Made by a program: the position numbers and the translations under genes
Origin: Climacteris rufus
Taxonomy: Eukaryota > Chordata > Aves > Passeriformes > Climacteridae
Length of the DNA: 64,000 nucleotides
Reading direction: 5' to 3'
Assembly (NCBI GenBank): GCA_013398175.1
Contig: VZRZ01006183.1
Span: forward strand, 870,139 to 934,138
The notes under the pieces: model-generated
The model's database searches: none
What the model saw: only the letters and a program-made list of their open reading frames with translations
Told to the model about the DNA's origin: nothing
In this document: piece after piece, positions 27,054 through 39,640 of the stretch
How the letters are laid out: every line of letters begins with the position of its first letter
Position numbering within the stretch: the first letter of the stretch is position 1

Positions 27054-28018
27054 TTTTTAATCAGGTGATGGTATAAGGCTGTGATTTTTTTTAGAATTTG
27101 TACTATCTTCTGCCAGTGAAAAAATTCATGCGAACAACTATTCTTTGTAAGAGACCATTTCTCCATAAACCCTTGTGTAATGGGGTACATGTTACTTCTT
27201 TCTGGTCTTGAAGCAAAGTGACCTACAGTACTATCCTAAACTTTGTTTTCTGTGTCATATCTCAGCTGGCTTTATGACCCTTTATCTTTTAGCTAAGCAA
27301 ATGCTTGAATATTTGCCATATCCCTGACATGATGTTTCTAAAAGCTATAAATCAGATCTGCAAATTAGCCTCAAAGTAGTTTTTGCTGATGAGAATTCTA
27401 TTTGCTTTCAATAGATATGTACCAGTAGAGAGGCAAATACACCTCTCTTAATTGCTCTTATTTTGTTTTCATGTATCTATTGATTAGAACATTTATCTAA
27501 AAATAAACAACAGCGTCTTGGACAGTGTTATCAAATGTGATGTAATCATGCCATACAGAGATTTAGTCATGTTTTCCTAACTTTGTTATCTAGGAAACAC
27601 ATCATTCTCTGTTTCACTGTAGTCTTAACGCTGAAATAATTAACATTCTTTATTTTATAATAGGTTAGATGTAACTTATTTTGATCTATTTAGCTGTTAT
27701 ATGTAATTGATTGGGGTAGATGATGATAATAAACTGTCACTTAGTGATTAGGAACATGTGGGCAAGTATTATATTGACCAAATTTTATTATAGGATGAGT
27801 ACATAAAATTGATTTTCTGTGCTATGAGGTTCCCACTCTCCACTTAACACTTTTTATTATAAATGTATGTTATTGCTGGTTTACTTTTTTTTTTTTTCCA
27901 TCAACCAGGCAGAAGATACATTCTTTTTCTCCTTATTTTACAAAACCAAAGGCTTGACCCGTAGCTAGAGGAGGCAGAACACTAAAACATTGCATGTCTG
28001 GTCTTTGAAAGCCTCAGG

Positions 28019-28095
28019 GTCTGCTACAGCTCCTATTGAAGTCACTGGGAGTTTTGCCATAGATTTCAATAGGACTGGGAGGAGAGCCTATGTTT
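28019..28095. repeat. Ancient amniote repeat relic with palindromic core
   Basis: The core has perfect 9-base inverted arms (CCTATTGAA at 28032-28040 and TTCAATAGG at 28065-28073) around gggagttttgcca. This matches a phrase I know as recurrent in bird, turtle and crocodile genomes, in which a sequence of the type ttgaagtcaatggga is mirrored around gttttgcc. The palindrome is therefore likely inherited from the element and partly decayed here. I cannot give its database family name with certainty. Confidence 0.55.
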
Positions 28096-28224
28096 ATTGT
28101 TAACTGAGATATACTGGAGTTCTGTTCACAGTGAAATAGAATGATGGGTCTGAATTGTTTCAGAGGTTTATTATGTGCAGGCTGCAATTCCAGAGAACCT
28201 CTGTTTACAGGAGGAAAAAAAAAT

Positions 28225-28285
28225 TCTGCATTCAGTCAGAATTTCCACTGAAGTCAATGAAATCTTTGCCTGAGTAAGGATAAAC
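28225..28285 (+). repeat. Second relic of the same type of ancient repeat
   Basis: The words ccactgaagtcaatgaaa and tttgcctgagtaagga repeat the motif of the neighbouring relic and add the gcctgagtaagga ending that often follows it in sauropsid genomes. It lies about 150 bases from the first relic. Both may be remnants of one element with sequence inserted between them, or two separate insertions. Confidence 0.5.
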
Positions 28286-31200
28286 ACTTGCAACCAAAGT
28301 AGATGATTTAGTGAAAAACAAGCACATTACTGAAGTGCCTGTTGGCTGTGTTCCTGTATTTTCTGTCATTTAGATTTGAAGAGTTAGCCAATACTAATAG
28401 GTTTCTGTTATTTACATCCACTTTCTGTTAGTCACTTTACAGCAACTACACACTACCACTTTTCTTACAAGGAGTGTTTATGTGAAAAGAGAGAACTGAA
28501 GCTCTTTAACTGGCTTCTCAGACAAATTCTGGTTGATTCAAAACATGCTGACATAGCCTCACTTCATTTCTTGTTGCTTTCTGCTGAGAACCTGATGGCT
28601 GTATGAAATCCACAATGTAAATCTGCGCATGCCAGGGATCCAAGCTTCAGAACAGAGAAGACATCAGGGAGCTTTTCTTCCTCTGAACACCTAGGTTATA
28701 TTACCCGTAGTCTAGTCCCAAGTGCTTTCCATGTATAAGCTCGCTGAACCCTGATGTCTCAACAGTTTTACCACTGCAAATTAACTTCTCAATGCTCTCC
28801 CAGGATTATTACTTTGTAACACATATGCCATGTACTGCAAAACTGGGCTCCCACAAATTTCCTATCAAAATTTGAGTGTTTATCAGTAATTTCCTACTAA
28901 AACAGAAAATACAAATAGGTGCCTTAAATGAAGCAGAGTAGAATTAGGGATTAATCTGTTTTCCCTACTAATTCTAAATATTCTGAGATAGTATAATACG
29001 TCATTTTGCCCCATATATGTATGCAACAGAGTTTTGAGAACCTTCTTGGTCAGGGACTTAGTAGCACTGACCCCTCTATGCCTTCAGCATGCATTGGGAG
29101 CCAGTCAAATTCTGCAGCAATAGTAGTACAGTAGGGACTTCAGTAGGAGTTGAGGAGTGGGGTGGAATTACTGCCATGTGTTTCAGAGTGTTTCTCAGGC
29201 TTACTGGTTTGATGTAAAAGAGAAATGATCTTCTTAAGGTACATGTTAGCACTGGGTTCGAAGGCAAAAGTAAGTGATTAGAATTTCCAGAGAAGAAATG
29301 TTTAAAAAAAATAACAAAACCAAAATTGTAATTTCAAATTGGAGATGATATACCGTATACTGAGAAGAAGAGATGCTAAGAAAACAAAAGACTTAATTTG
29401 AAATACATTCATTTTTCTGCAGTCTGTATTCTCTGTCAAATATACTGGGAACACAAATCTGCATCTGCATTGACTGGATGAATTTCAAAGACCTTTTACC
29501 TGCTCTCTGTTTGTGTTGCCTCATATCTTTATGACATGGAATGAACTGCTTGGCGCCACGTTGCTGTTATCCATTAACCATTCCTGTTTTCCTAATCATC
29601 TTAGACTCCATCTTTCTCTGTCCTATCTGTTATTGTCTTCTGCAAAGAGATGTGATGTTCCTGTAGCCTGTTCTGGTTTGCATGACATGATTTGTGTTTC
29701 TGCCTACAAGGGTTTCTCTACTGAACCCTGTACATTATCTTCCCCCAGCCCCCCTCCTCTGTAACCAGGAGAAGAGGGTCATACATCTGTAAAATGACAG
29801 CACTTATGAAAAATGGGAGTTTGGTACACATGGCTCTCATCAGACACAGACTCATCTTCCATGCCACAGACACTACTTGTTTCCTTGCAATGCAGACTGT
29901 AGCTGGAAACACAGGAAACACCTAATAAATTGCCTGACCTATCAAATTAACAAGTCATCAAGAAACTATTTTGGTAATCAATGAGCAAAGCAGAATTGTT
30001 TGCTTTCGGGCCGAGCAAGAAGAATGCATGGAGATGGAGCAATTTATTTTCTTCATCTCTCTTCTATAAACAGCATTTAACTGGATTCTAAGTTTGCTGC
30101 AATACAGGGAAAAATGTGAGGAATCTATTTTTAGAATTAGGAGAACTCAGACCTAGAGGCATGCTTTGGCCTAAGTTTAAGGCTGAGTACAGGACTCAAA
30201 GAAACTCAGATATGCTTGGATATATGACAATATAATTATGCCGTCACTATTTCTGGTGGGTTTAGTTCTGATTATAATAAACGCATAACAGAAGTTAATT
30301 TTTGTGGGTTTAAGCATGGCATGAGATGAAGTAAGCCTCAATGTAGTCCCTGTGCTTGCAGCCTCATAGAAAAACTGCAAAACATAAAATTTTCAGCTTT
30401 CATCTAAAACAACAATAAATTTAAAACGAGTAATTGACAATTAATGAAGAAGCAGACATTTTGTTCTTCCACCTGATGTGCCCTGAGAAACAGAAATAGG
30501 TTTGCTCTTACTTCTGATCAGTAAAGGTAGATGTCTTGGAGCTGCTGAATATTAAGTTATAGTGCTGGTTGTACAGGCAACTGCCAAGCATTTACTGCCC
30601 AGTTGAAATAGTGCAACGAAGACTGTTCTTGTGATATAAGAACAGCATATAAAAATATGACACAGACTGGAAACTTGTGATTTTTACCTGTAAATGCCAA
30701 GGATGTTCAGCCCAGTGAAGCTTGTATAGGAGACAGCAAGATGTAAAAACAGGTGTCATTTATGTTGTGAGCTTAAAAGTAGATGTGTGCTTGAGTACTC
30801 TGTTAAACTGTGGTCTCAAAAGGAATTGAATTATTTGGAAATTTATAGAAAACCAGGAATGTTGCTACCACTGTGACATCCTCTTGCCTTTCTTGGGCAT
30901 TTTTATGTGCTTAACTTCCTGTTTTAATGACAGACCTTTAGCAAATCTCTGTCACATTTGTAGGGGCCCCTGGAAGATTATGCATAATTTCAACTGATAA
31001 TTTACTTCATTACTTCTTTATTAAATTGAAAATCAAGAAACTGAAATCCTGATAGGATGGAATAGAGCTCTGTAGATTATCAGGGTATTATCTATGGCCC
31101 TCATTTTCCATTACCTTCTGACAGTGAGAGGACAGAACAATTGCTATAGAGGAGCAAATGCAATAATGCAGGAATCCTTCTGACAAAAATTATATTTTGT

Positions 31201-32805
31201 TGTGGAAATCTGTGACATGCTCGTTGCAAATTCTTATTTATCAAAAAAATTTGCTTTGAAGTTATTCATACATTTTCCTGCCTAAACTTAGTTCCAGGTC
31301 TCTAGTCCCAGTTCAGTAAGATGTTTAACATATAGACTTTGGATAATCATTTTATGTTTTAAATCTCTTTTTAAAAACTGTGGGGACGTTTTGTTGTTAT
31401 ACTGTGGAAAAGGGATGAAGGGTGGGTGTGTGCAAATTTGCCTGTCAGTGTTATTTTGATTTTGGTGTGCAGAATTCTTTTTGTTGATGTAAGTGATGTT
31501 TGTGAAGACTGTGTGATTAATGTCTATTTTAATAATAATTCTTCTGCATACACGTTAGTACTTTCTTAATGCCAAAAAAATATGACAGGGTTCCTGCCCC
31601 CCATTTTTATGTAAACTGTGGTCAAACAGTAGAAATTATATCTCACGTGGTTATTATAATAATTAAAATTGGCCAAAATTAGGATTATGGAACTTGGCAC
31701 TAAGTCCCAGATGGGATAAGAATATGGGTTTCACTGATGGCTGTTTACAACTGTCTAAATCCAGAAGTGCACCAGAGTCAATGACTCATGGCCTCATTCC
31801 ATGTGTGCTGAGCCATGTCTCTAATCTGTGTATAGAAAACTTAAAAATTGTGCCATTGTAGAAAGTGCAAAGAAACAAATCAAAATTTCTGTGTATTAAG
31901 TAATTAATAAATTACTTTTCAAGAGGAAGAAGCAGTGAATGAAATGTAATTAATTAGCTAACTATGGCATTTAATTAAATTTTAAACTAAAAACAGTATA
32001 TGTGTGTAAGAACTGAATAATGCTGATTACGGTTCACTTTTTTAAAACATCCCAAACAGAAATTGTTTCTGATATACATCAAGATACGATAAAGGACACT
32101 GATTACTGTACCATTTATCAAATGCAGTATATCTGTGTTAGATTTAAAAATAAATTTTAAAAATACTTGTATCACAAAAATGCTAGAAGATTCTTTCCTC
32201 TATCCTCACATCCTGATTCAAAGATACCACAAATCTTGTAGTATCAGAACACGTGCTATTAGGCAATCAAGACTTGATTTTCATCTTTTGATTTTCACTG
32301 TTTAATAGAATAAAATCACCTTTTTCATTTTTAAAATCTACAGAAAGTTTGAGATATCATTAATTTTCTCGTTTTAGAAGGGCAGAAACCTAAATACTAC
32401 TTTTATTTGCTTCATATCCTTCCTTAGTTTAGAATTTTTCCAAGCAGGTTCTGTCTGTAACGCTAGCAGTAGTTTGTTTATTTATAATTTTAGATTTCAG
32501 AAACACAAATGGCTGTAGATGAGCATCTTCTTCCAATTTCTTCAGGAACAACTTGTGACGTATGTCAAGACATTCAGTTAGCAATTTGAAAGTCCAGGTT
32601 AACCATCTAAACATTTGATAGGAGAGCAATGAAAATGTTAGTTTGAGCTTAAATTTATTTAATAATAACTGTAATAGTTGTTTTGCTTTTTTGCATTATG
32701 TTATCGTTTTGCTAAATTTAATGGTCCTTGGTATGGTACTGTTCAGATCGTGGGAGTTATGCATTTCTTAAGTCAACTTCTGGTTTAACAGATGTTTGTT
32801 TTAAG

Positions 32806-32837
32806 AGTTCCTTAGCAGTATAGTTCCTTAGCAGTAT
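32806..32837 (+). repeat. Perfect 16-bp tandem duplication
   Basis: The unit agttccttagcagtat occurs twice head to tail with no mismatch. Two perfect copies suggest a recent slippage or repair event. Confidence 0.92.
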
Positions 32838-33425
32838 AAATTATAGTAGACTAAATTGCTCATTTAAGGGCATGACAAAGTAACTCTCAGAGCATGCTCT
32901 GGTATGTGAAGCAAGCTGGGTAAGTGCAAAAAGCATGGGTCTCTATGGAAAAAAAGTCCTCTTTCCTATGTTTCAGAAAGGGACTCTGTCATACAAAAGT
33001 TATGCCTCCTGCTAAAGTAGTTGAACCAGCTGCATCCCATGTGCTGAAAACACTCTTGTCTCTTATTTCTCTTGTTCAATTATTGTGTCTATAAATTGCA
33101 GTGGGCCACCTGTGCAATGCACTCATCCAGAATAGCCCCAGAGGAAGCATTAACATATCAAGGCTCATAAAGCACAAATCCTTAAATGTAAAAACTGACA
33201 CTTTCATCCTACGCCAGCCTACATCTATATAGACATTAAAACAGAAAGGAATAAAGAATATTTTGCTATGCAATTTGAAGGTCCTGCTCTCTTGCAGATG
33301 TCAGCAGCAAAACTCCTCTTGATTTTTGCTTGGGAACAGGATCAAGGTATAAAAAGCAGGAATTCTAGTTGCATATTTTAGAAACCTATTCTGACTTTTG
33401 CCATCTATCAAGCTTGATTCACCTT

Positions 33426-33453
33426 AAAAAAAAAAAAAAGGAAGGAAGGAAGG
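33426..33453 (+). repeat. A14 plus (GGAA)n simple repeat
   Basis: Fourteen As followed by about three and a half GGAA units. Simple sequence; (GGAA)n also matches the ETS-factor core, but the array is short. Confidence 0.9.
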
Positions 33454-36400
33454 CTTCTGTTCTCGACATTAACCATATTTCTATTATTCACAGTCTAAAA
33501 GAATTATATCAGAACTCTCTGGAAAGGGGACTGTCGGTTTGGACTGACCAGAGGATGATCTCCAAATTAGCAAAGCTGCCTCTTCTAGCACTAATACTCC
33601 CACTTTAGAAAACTTTAAGAATTATTATTCTTTTCCTGACATGTCAAGGATAAACCAACAAATGCTGAGACTGCTTTTCTAACCTCTGGGCATAGCCACT
33701 GGCCAGAGTGGATGTAAAGATGGCAGTTTTCCAGTTACTGCAGTCTACAGCACAGGTAAATTCCAACAGGGACAGATGTAGGTGAGTCCAGACATTTTCA
33801 AGCAACTTGAGCAGTTCTTGAGCAATGTTCTAAAGAAAATAAGCTCTCTGGAGAAGCAACCATCTCTATACACCTACCTCCAGTGCACACATAGTATCAT
33901 TGACCAGTAGGTAACAGTAATAATTGTAGTATAGGCAGCATTTCTCTGTTCTTGGCATAGATTGATAAGGTACGCTCTGCTTTGCTCCATTCCATCTCTG
34001 AATTTATGTATGCTTTCAGTTAAAGTTTTCTCCAGGCCAATGTGTGCATATTCTTAAGGACCACTTATGAGAAGTGTGCTATGACATGCAGCAGTGTTGT
34101 GCTTTGAAGGAAATAGATTTGGGTACAGAAGCTGCAGAACATGACTGTGTGTATAGAGGGAAGAAAATCAAGGCAAGCATCTCATAAGGTCAGCAAACAA
34201 CTGGATGATGCAGATTTTCCAAAATGAAAGAAGACTCAAGGCAGATTTCCCATGCTAATAGCAAATAATGCTGTTTAGGAGCTGATTGCATACCTAAGAA
34301 TACAGACCCACTTTGATCTCAATTTAGGATTCTGTCTAAAAGCCATATTCATATTTCCATATCTTGGACATTTGATGTTTATTGAAGTTGCTGCTTGTTT
34401 GACTCAGCCCTTCATAAACAACATTGTCCTTCATTCCCTTGCTGTTTAACTGTTTGGTTCTGTTTTTATACTAATTCCCTAGCTCCAACTCTTAAAACGG
34501 TTTGTAACACATCCCCACATTGCAAACCTTTTCCTCTCTGCAGCACAATTAGACCCCTGACCTTCTATTCCCCAAAGCTAAAGAAATGCCAAATTGCCAC
34601 CAGCACTTCATTATGTTTATGTATTGGTCCCATGAGACTTGAATTTCTCTGTCTGTCCACATCCCTCTTTTTATTTCCTGTTTACTGGCATCATACAACT
34701 TTCTGTTATATCCAGTGCTCTCTTGAAATAGGATATATTTTTTTATCAGGTAAGGTTATGCAGTTAGTAATTTTCTCTTTTTTTCCAAAATTATATCTTC
34801 AATATTAACCACTGTGAATTAGTGACTATTATAAAACCTAAAGAAAGGAGAAAGAAAATAAGAATTCAATAGTCTGAAGCACAGTACAAGAAGATTTTGT
34901 TGGTTTGGATGAAGATCCAGCATATGTGTACCCACTGTTACTCACATGAGTAGCCTCTTCAGGACATTACTGAACCCTTATTTTCAAGTGCACTCTTGCA
35001 AAAGCTTCCATATGAAACCTTCCTAAATGCAGATAGAAAACTACCCACAAATGAACACATTTTCCCTGAAGAAGACAGGTCAGTGAAAGTTGTTCTGTAA
35101 AGGATTCAAAGTGTGTTTTATCATCTATAAAACCTACTACTGTTTAATACATTTTCTGTTCAATCAATCCTATGTGAGCATTTATTGTGCCTGCAAAGCA
35201 CATGACGTTATGTGTGTGCTGTGATCACAATCTTTACCCTTAATTTTTCTTATCCTCCTGATATATTAATCCTTATGCTTACTTCATGGGGTAAAAATGG
35301 TGGCCCCAAATATTGCTGTTAACAGGAATTCTGTCATTCACTGAGTGAATCAGACAGTTTTAAAATAGCATTACTCTAGCCTTTGAGAGGAACTGCTCTC
35401 AAAGATGCTAACTGTAGGTTAGTTTCTAAGATTCTGCTCAGATGCGTTTTTCTGTTGTCATTGCATCCTTTGCTTTTAATATTCACTCTTCCGTATATTC
35501 CAAACAGACTCCAGTAGCAGGCTCTGGTAGGTTTTTTCACTGATCAGTTCCTATTTCAATTTTTCACCTAGTTAAGAACAGCATATACAATTAAGCAAAA
35601 TTATCCATCTTTATGCCATTTTGTTGGCACAAAGCTCTATATTATCCTGTGACCGTTACTAGAACACAAGGTCAGGCTACAATGATAATAACAGTCACTT
35701 CTGGGCTTAATATCTATTAATCTATTTTCATTATTTGTAAGTGCATGAAATTAGAGGTATGTGAGCAGACGTGGCAGTAGAATAACATCCTGTTAGCTCA
35801 TGCCTATAGGCATCTTGAAAGAGTGGGTAGTTCAGCCTTGATCTGAAACGGAGGTAAGAGTAGTCAACACACAGGAGTCTTCGTGATGGAGAGCTCTCCA
35901 GCAAAGGGGTTTTCCTATGGGTTCACACTGATTCTCTTTACAATTTTCCTTTAAAATTCAGCCTATTTTTCATGGCTTATAAACCCTATAGGTAGAGTTT
36001 GAAATTACCGGTTCAGAGTGATCAGTGGAAATGTACACCTCTCTGGGTCTTTTCTCTGTGTTGAGTCAGTAGTTGTTTATTTGTAATATAGTAAAAACCC
36101 AGTTTAAAGTTGTCCAAAATTAGGTTTGGAAGTCAACTCCTGACTTTCTTTGGCTATAAAAAGTTCAGATTTTGCCTATGAATATCTTGATTGTGTTTGA
36201 AAATCCTGTTGCTTAGCTGAACAGAGATGCCTTTCTCCTTGAGCACATAACCACACACCATGTGCAAAATATTTGTACTTATCACAATCATACTTGGAAA
36301 TGTCTGATTATTCTAAACTTAGCATCAGTTTTTTAAGGAGATTTAGAAATCAAAACAGGCTGAAAATTATCAACACACACTATGTATTGCATGGAAATTC

Positions 36401-36939
36401 TTGTGGAACTGCTAACAGAAAGTTTACTGCCCAGTTAAGTGAGGTCCTTCTTAGGCAGCTGCAGATGGAAAGGAGGTTTGACACATGGCAGGAAGATGTG
36501 TGGTATGAATAGAACAATTTTTAAGGGGAAAGGTGTAAAAAATGTTTCTCTCTGGTTTATAACAAAAATGTTCTAGAGAAAAAGCTGAGCCATATTCTCG
36601 TTTCTGGCATTTGTTCATTTCATGAAATTTGCTTTCTTTGTCTCTCATGGGAATAGAAAATACTAGAGTATGGGTGAAGTATATCAAAGTGGCCTTGACA
36701 ATTGCATCTTAACGGCAACTCCTTTTAAGCAAGCAGTGCCCTCTTTCTCTTAATTTCTTCACTCCCCATAGTTTGACAATGGTATAATGGAAAATAGACT
36801 TTTTTTCATGTAGATTTTTTCAAATGTGAATTTGCAATTTTTGTTCGTAACTACTAAAGAAATATTTATGGGAATGAAATCATCTCCCCCTTTCTTTCCC
36901 TAGCTTACAGAAATGGGGAAAACAAAATATGTGCTGTCA

Positions 36940-37325
36940 AAAATGGGGTCAGTGCCATGGCACTACCTGCCAGACTGTTTTACAGCGTAGTGTAAGCCTC
37001 AGCCATTTGGGCAGCTGACTTCGGCTCACCACTCTGGAGTGGTACTGCACAGTCCCAGTGCAAGCACAGGTAACCAGCTCATATGGTAAGTAACAATAAA
37101 TTGAGGACAGAGTTTCAGGAAGGAAATGATGACCAGTTACAGAGGGCAAAGCCAAACCAAAGAAACGCTGTGAGTGTACAGCACAGCAAATCGGCCTCTT
37201 TCTGCAGCCTGTGAGCATTTGTTTAAGCCACACACATGCTTCTTGCTGCCTTTTAACTGCAGCAGTGGGGGTTTGAAAGGCCGAAGTGAGGAGACAAATT
37301 AAAAAGAGGCAATACAAATACAAGC
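36940..37325. promoter_or_regulatory. Complex, less AT-rich block; candidate conserved element
   Basis: About 385 bases of higher-complexity, less AT-rich sequence than the flanks, without homopolymers. It is open on the minus strand for 124 codons, but the peptide is not recognisable and its composition is not protein-like. On the plus strand it contains a near-ideal splice donor (atATG|GTAAGTAA) at 37083-37090. It could be a non-coding conserved element or part of a long non-coding RNA. The call is by texture only; no alignment was available. Confidence 0.2.
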
Positions 37326-38115
37326 AACCTTGTCCTTCCAGTAACAGAACACTACATGAGTATCAAAAATATACAAGTCACCTGTATCTTGCATGCTAAA
37401 TGACAGAGGGTAATGTAATCACAAAATTAAAATCAAGAGGTGCCATTCTAAATTTACTTGTAGAAAAAAACTTCACTGAAAATAGGAAAATAAAACTGCT
37501 ATAAGACAGTGTAAGATTGGACCTCACGTTTTCACTGGGAATTTACCTCTGCATTTACCCTTTCATGCAAGAGATGCTAGCTGATGTAATGACAGGACTG
37601 CATGGCTTGATTAAAATATCCTGGAATTGCTGGATCCTCAGCAAGATTGCTGACATTGTGTACTGGGGAATTTGTATGCAAATATCATTATTATTTTCTG
37701 TCAGAATGTTCTTATATTACCATTTCCAAAAAAATAACAAAATATGATTGGTGATTGCAGTCTGGTCCCAGTGAATCAATATGCTACAAAAGTGGCCTCA
37801 AGAATTCATAGAAATTTTATTCATCAGTCTTTGAAGAATTCTCAGGCAGATTCAAATAGAAATAAGGCCAGTTGACTCACTCAAGCTTTCCAGTGAACTC
37901 TGCACCTGTATTTCAAATGGTGGGCATTTGAAACCCAGATGTAGTACTAAAATCTATATGTAAGGCTTCAGTCTCTCTTCAAAAGACCTTGAGTGAAGAA
38001 TTTTGAGGGGTAGGGGTTTATTTTGACAAAAAAGTAAAATAGAGCAATTTCAACCTAATTCACTCTAAATAGAGTCTTTCTATGTCAGTGAAATTACAAA
38101 CTGGATGTAAAGTAA

Positions 38116-38150
38116 AGCTAGGATGAAGCTAGGATGAAGCTAGGATGAAG
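38116..38150 (+). repeat. Perfect 11-bp tandem repeat, 3.2 copies
   Basis: The unit AGCTAGGATGA occurs three times without mismatch, plus two further bases. It is a minisatellite-like array and likely to vary in copy number between individuals. Confidence 0.95.
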
Positions 38151-39583
38151 GCAAGATATTTTTCAGTTGGCTCAAGTTGAAATTCAGCTGCAAAAGACTC
38201 GTAGCCAAGTCAAATATTTCAGAACAAGTAGAACTGAACTCTATGTAGTTTATGACATACATACTGAGATACAGTAATTATCTAGATAGTAATGAAGAGA
38301 TGCCTTTAATTAATATGATCCGATTTATAGCACTTACAGGCCTTTAGGGTTATCTAGAGCTTGGGCTATGACTTGGCCCCACAATATATTCCAGAGCTTT
38401 TTTCGTTGTTTCCAATGAAATTTTCTGTGTACTATATTAGTAGGTTTATAAATCAAATCTTCCATCAAACTGACAGATATTTTTTCTTTGGTGAACAGTA
38501 CACAGTGCATACTGTTTATTTGTCCAAAAATTATTACTTTTTAATGTATTTCAACAGGCACAGAATTGGTTAGTCCCCCTACCCTGGGATACAGCTGTGG
38601 GATAGCAAGGAGATTGTCCTTGGGAAGGCTGAAGAAAATAGCAACATTTCTTCAGAAGTCACTCTAAACACTGAGCTGTCCCCCTGTGACCTCTACCTTC
38701 TCTTAGTCACACATGTGCATGGAGATGAATTTTGAGACAGAAATGCTCTTTTGTAGCAGAGTGCACCTGCCATTTTCATCATGGACAGCAGCAACTTTGC
38801 AGCAAGCAGTAAATCTGTCAGTGGGATAAAGTAGTGGATGGCACCAGTGGTTTCACATCCAGCTATTTTAAGTCAAGCAGCTGAGCGATTTTCTTTTCCC
38901 CTCAGAGCTGACATAATGCTATGCTAAGAAAATAAATTCCTTTAGTATTTCTCTTGTTCTGTTCAGTCCCCGTTAGGCTTCACATTCAATTCCTTCATTC
39001 TGGATTTACAGATTCTATAAAATCTGACTTTTAGAAACAGGTTTCCTCTTTGCCAGTACAATGCCCAAAGAGCCTATTCAACTTTTTTCTAACACCACTT
39101 GGTTACTGAAGAGTAACACAGAAATTAGTCAGTTTAAATATAGCTCACTTAGTAGACATTTAAAATACCAGTATTTCAAAGTATCCAAAGAAGTCCAGGC
39201 CAGAGACCAGACAGGTGCAGATCCAATAAAGGACCTCACAACCATAAACCTTATGTGACTTCCATCAAACTCCACTGGACTCTTACTCTAAAACCTCCTC
39301 ATCTCTGGCACCAGTCTTAAAAGTTGCAATGTCTGTTCTTAAGGAACAAAAGCAAAACACAGAAAAACTTGAGAAAACATGTATGAATTATAACAAGTAA
39401 TAATCACATCAAGATACCAAATTAAGCATAGTATCAAGTCATAAATTGTAAATCTAAGATGCATATGGACACAGACAAGCTTTCATGCAGATAGTGTGAT
39501 TAAAAGGCAGGTCTTAATAGAGTCACTTTACAGATGCTTTTTTAAAATACTTTAATTATTTTGGGAAAAAAAAAGTCTCTGTT

Positions 39584-39640
39584 TCATGGAGTTGCATTGA
39601 CTCCTACACAGGAACAGAGAAGATTTAGATTTGGCCTACT
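39584..39640 (+). repeat. Possible ancient amniote repeat relic
   Basis: The phrases atggagttgcattgactcct and agatttagatttggcc follow the pattern of old sauropsid repeats that run from a ggagttgca motif to a terminal gatctggcc motif. Family not named; divergence is high. Confidence 0.35.

Larger units (their letters stand above)
20790..27990. other. Non-coding DNA, no gene seen
   Basis: No supported coding region. Small reading frames (up to 102 codons at 24795-25103) lack recognisable domains. The region holds a pure 40-base purine run, a pyrimidine run, an AT-rich imperfect tandem repeat near 27.0 kb, a T13 run at 27885 and one possible MIR-type relic near 26.15 kb. The rest reads as unique AT-rich sequence. 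Confidence 0.65.
28300..36930. other. Non-coding DNA, no gene seen
   Basis: Includes the longest open frame in the window (34395-34808, 137 codons), which has no recognisable domain, overlaps pyrimidine-rich sequence and falls in the length range expected by chance. Other content is a perfect 16-base tandem duplication at 32806 and an A14-(GGAA)n run at 33426. Near 31.92-32.00 kb and 32.64-32.68 kb the sequence is very AT-rich. No CpG island. Confidence 0.65.

Noticed and set aside
34395..34808. 137-codon open frame on the plus strand, the longest in the window
   Set aside because: No recognisable domain and irregular composition (rich in F, L, S, C and T from pyrimidine-rich DNA). Its length is within chance expectation for six frames of 64 kb AT-rich DNA.
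36949..37323. 124-codon open frame on the minus strand
   Set aside because: The peptide has no recognisable motif or plausible start context. The region is better described as a complex non-coding block.
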